Positions 5,405 to 5,521 of a DNA stretch of 5,521 bases are shown here, piece by piece. The notes under the pieces are model-generated. The model was not told where the DNA came from and did no database searches. It was given only the letters and a program-made list of their open reading frames with translations. Where the stretch lies: contig CAZJPS010000073.1 in NCBI GenBank assembly GCA_964548055.1, forward strand, positions 1 through 5,521. Direction: 5' to 3'. This DNA comes from CAZJPS01 sp964548055 (GTDB taxonomy: Bacteria > Patescibacteriota > Gracilibacteria > Peribacterales > Peribacteraceae). Positions within the stretch are counted from its first letter, which is position 1, and each line of letters opens with the position of its first letter. A program made the position numbers and the translations under genes.

Positions 5405-5505
5405 AAGTTGAAAGTTGAAAGTGGAAAGTGGAAAGTTAAAAATCTGCTACTCAAGTTTTGTGATTCTTCCATAACTTTCAACTCTCAACTATACACTTTC
5501 AACTT
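5405..5505. repeat. Heptamer hairpin element B
   Basis: A second copy of element A in the same orientation. Five tandem heptamers (5406-5440) match those of A with one base changed. The centre shares TACTCAAGTTTTG (5448-5460; 4230-4242 in A), and the right arm ends in inverted heptamers. A 13-bp inverted repeat pairs 5411-5423 with 5494-5506. Compared with A, it lacks the extra outer right arm (4290-4310), and its central hairpin has decayed to about 5 bp. A T-rich tract (5503-5517) follows, so on the plus strand it looks like a terminator hairpin with a U-run, although no plus-strand gene precedes it here. It lies upstream of the dGTPase promoter. Confidence 0.85.
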
Positions 5506-5521
5506 TTTATTTTTTTATAAA

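Noticed and set aside
4185..5505. Composite transposon or insertion sequence around the dGTPase
   Set aside because: No transposase is encoded and no target-site duplication is evident. The enclosed gene is a common metabolic enzyme.

Overview
The window is a compact, bacterial-type stretch with six credible protein genes. Five of them use nearly all of 1065-5374, and a sparser region of two small orphan genes occupies 1-1003. No rRNA, tRNA, CRISPR array, transposase or integrase is visible. Several traits together suggest a Patescibacteria/CPR-type genome, perhaps near the Peregrinibacteria/Peribacteria: short intergenic gaps, almost no Shine-Dalgarno sites, small secreted M23 peptidases of a style common there, a GT39-like membrane glycosyltransferase and a type-2 dGTPase. 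This placement is an inference from gene style. TGA is used as a stop by at least two genes, so the TGA-reassigned code of Gracilibacteria/Absconditabacteria is unlikely.

Layout. (i) 1-1003: a small three-helix membrane protein (42-470, +) and an acidic soluble protein of 117 residues (635-988, +), neither recognised. Each ends beside a shared 33-nt repeat, and an 11-nt repeat occurs upstream of each, which gives this part a cassette-like look. (ii) 1065-2372 (-): a polytopic GT39/ArnT-like glycosyltransferase. It is divergent, across a 52-bp gap, from (iii) 2425-3105 (+), an M23/LytM lipoprotein, which is followed by (iv) 3228-4178 (+), a second M23/LytM protein with a signal sequence and a coiled-coil segment. 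(v) 4298-5374 (-): an HD-domain dGTPase, convergent with the second M23 gene. (vi) Two related hairpin elements (4185-4310 and 5405-5505), built from a tandem heptamer of consensus AGTKGAA in opposing arms, bracket the dGTPase gene. The first supplies its stop codon.

The GT39-like enzyme and the two peptidases all point to the cell envelope: surface glycosylation and peptidoglycan cleavage or remodelling. The dGTPase is a separate nucleotide-metabolism function.

The most general signal is in the promoters. All six genes have a plausible -10 hexamer ending 6-8 nt before the chosen start codon (6 nt in four, 7 in one, 8 in one), and five of the six lack a Shine-Dalgarno site. Transcription would then begin at or next to the start codon, so the region looks predominantly leaderless. 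This pattern also resolved several start-codon choices. The other distinctive signals are the heptamer hairpin pair around the dGTPase and the repeats at the ends of the two orphan genes.
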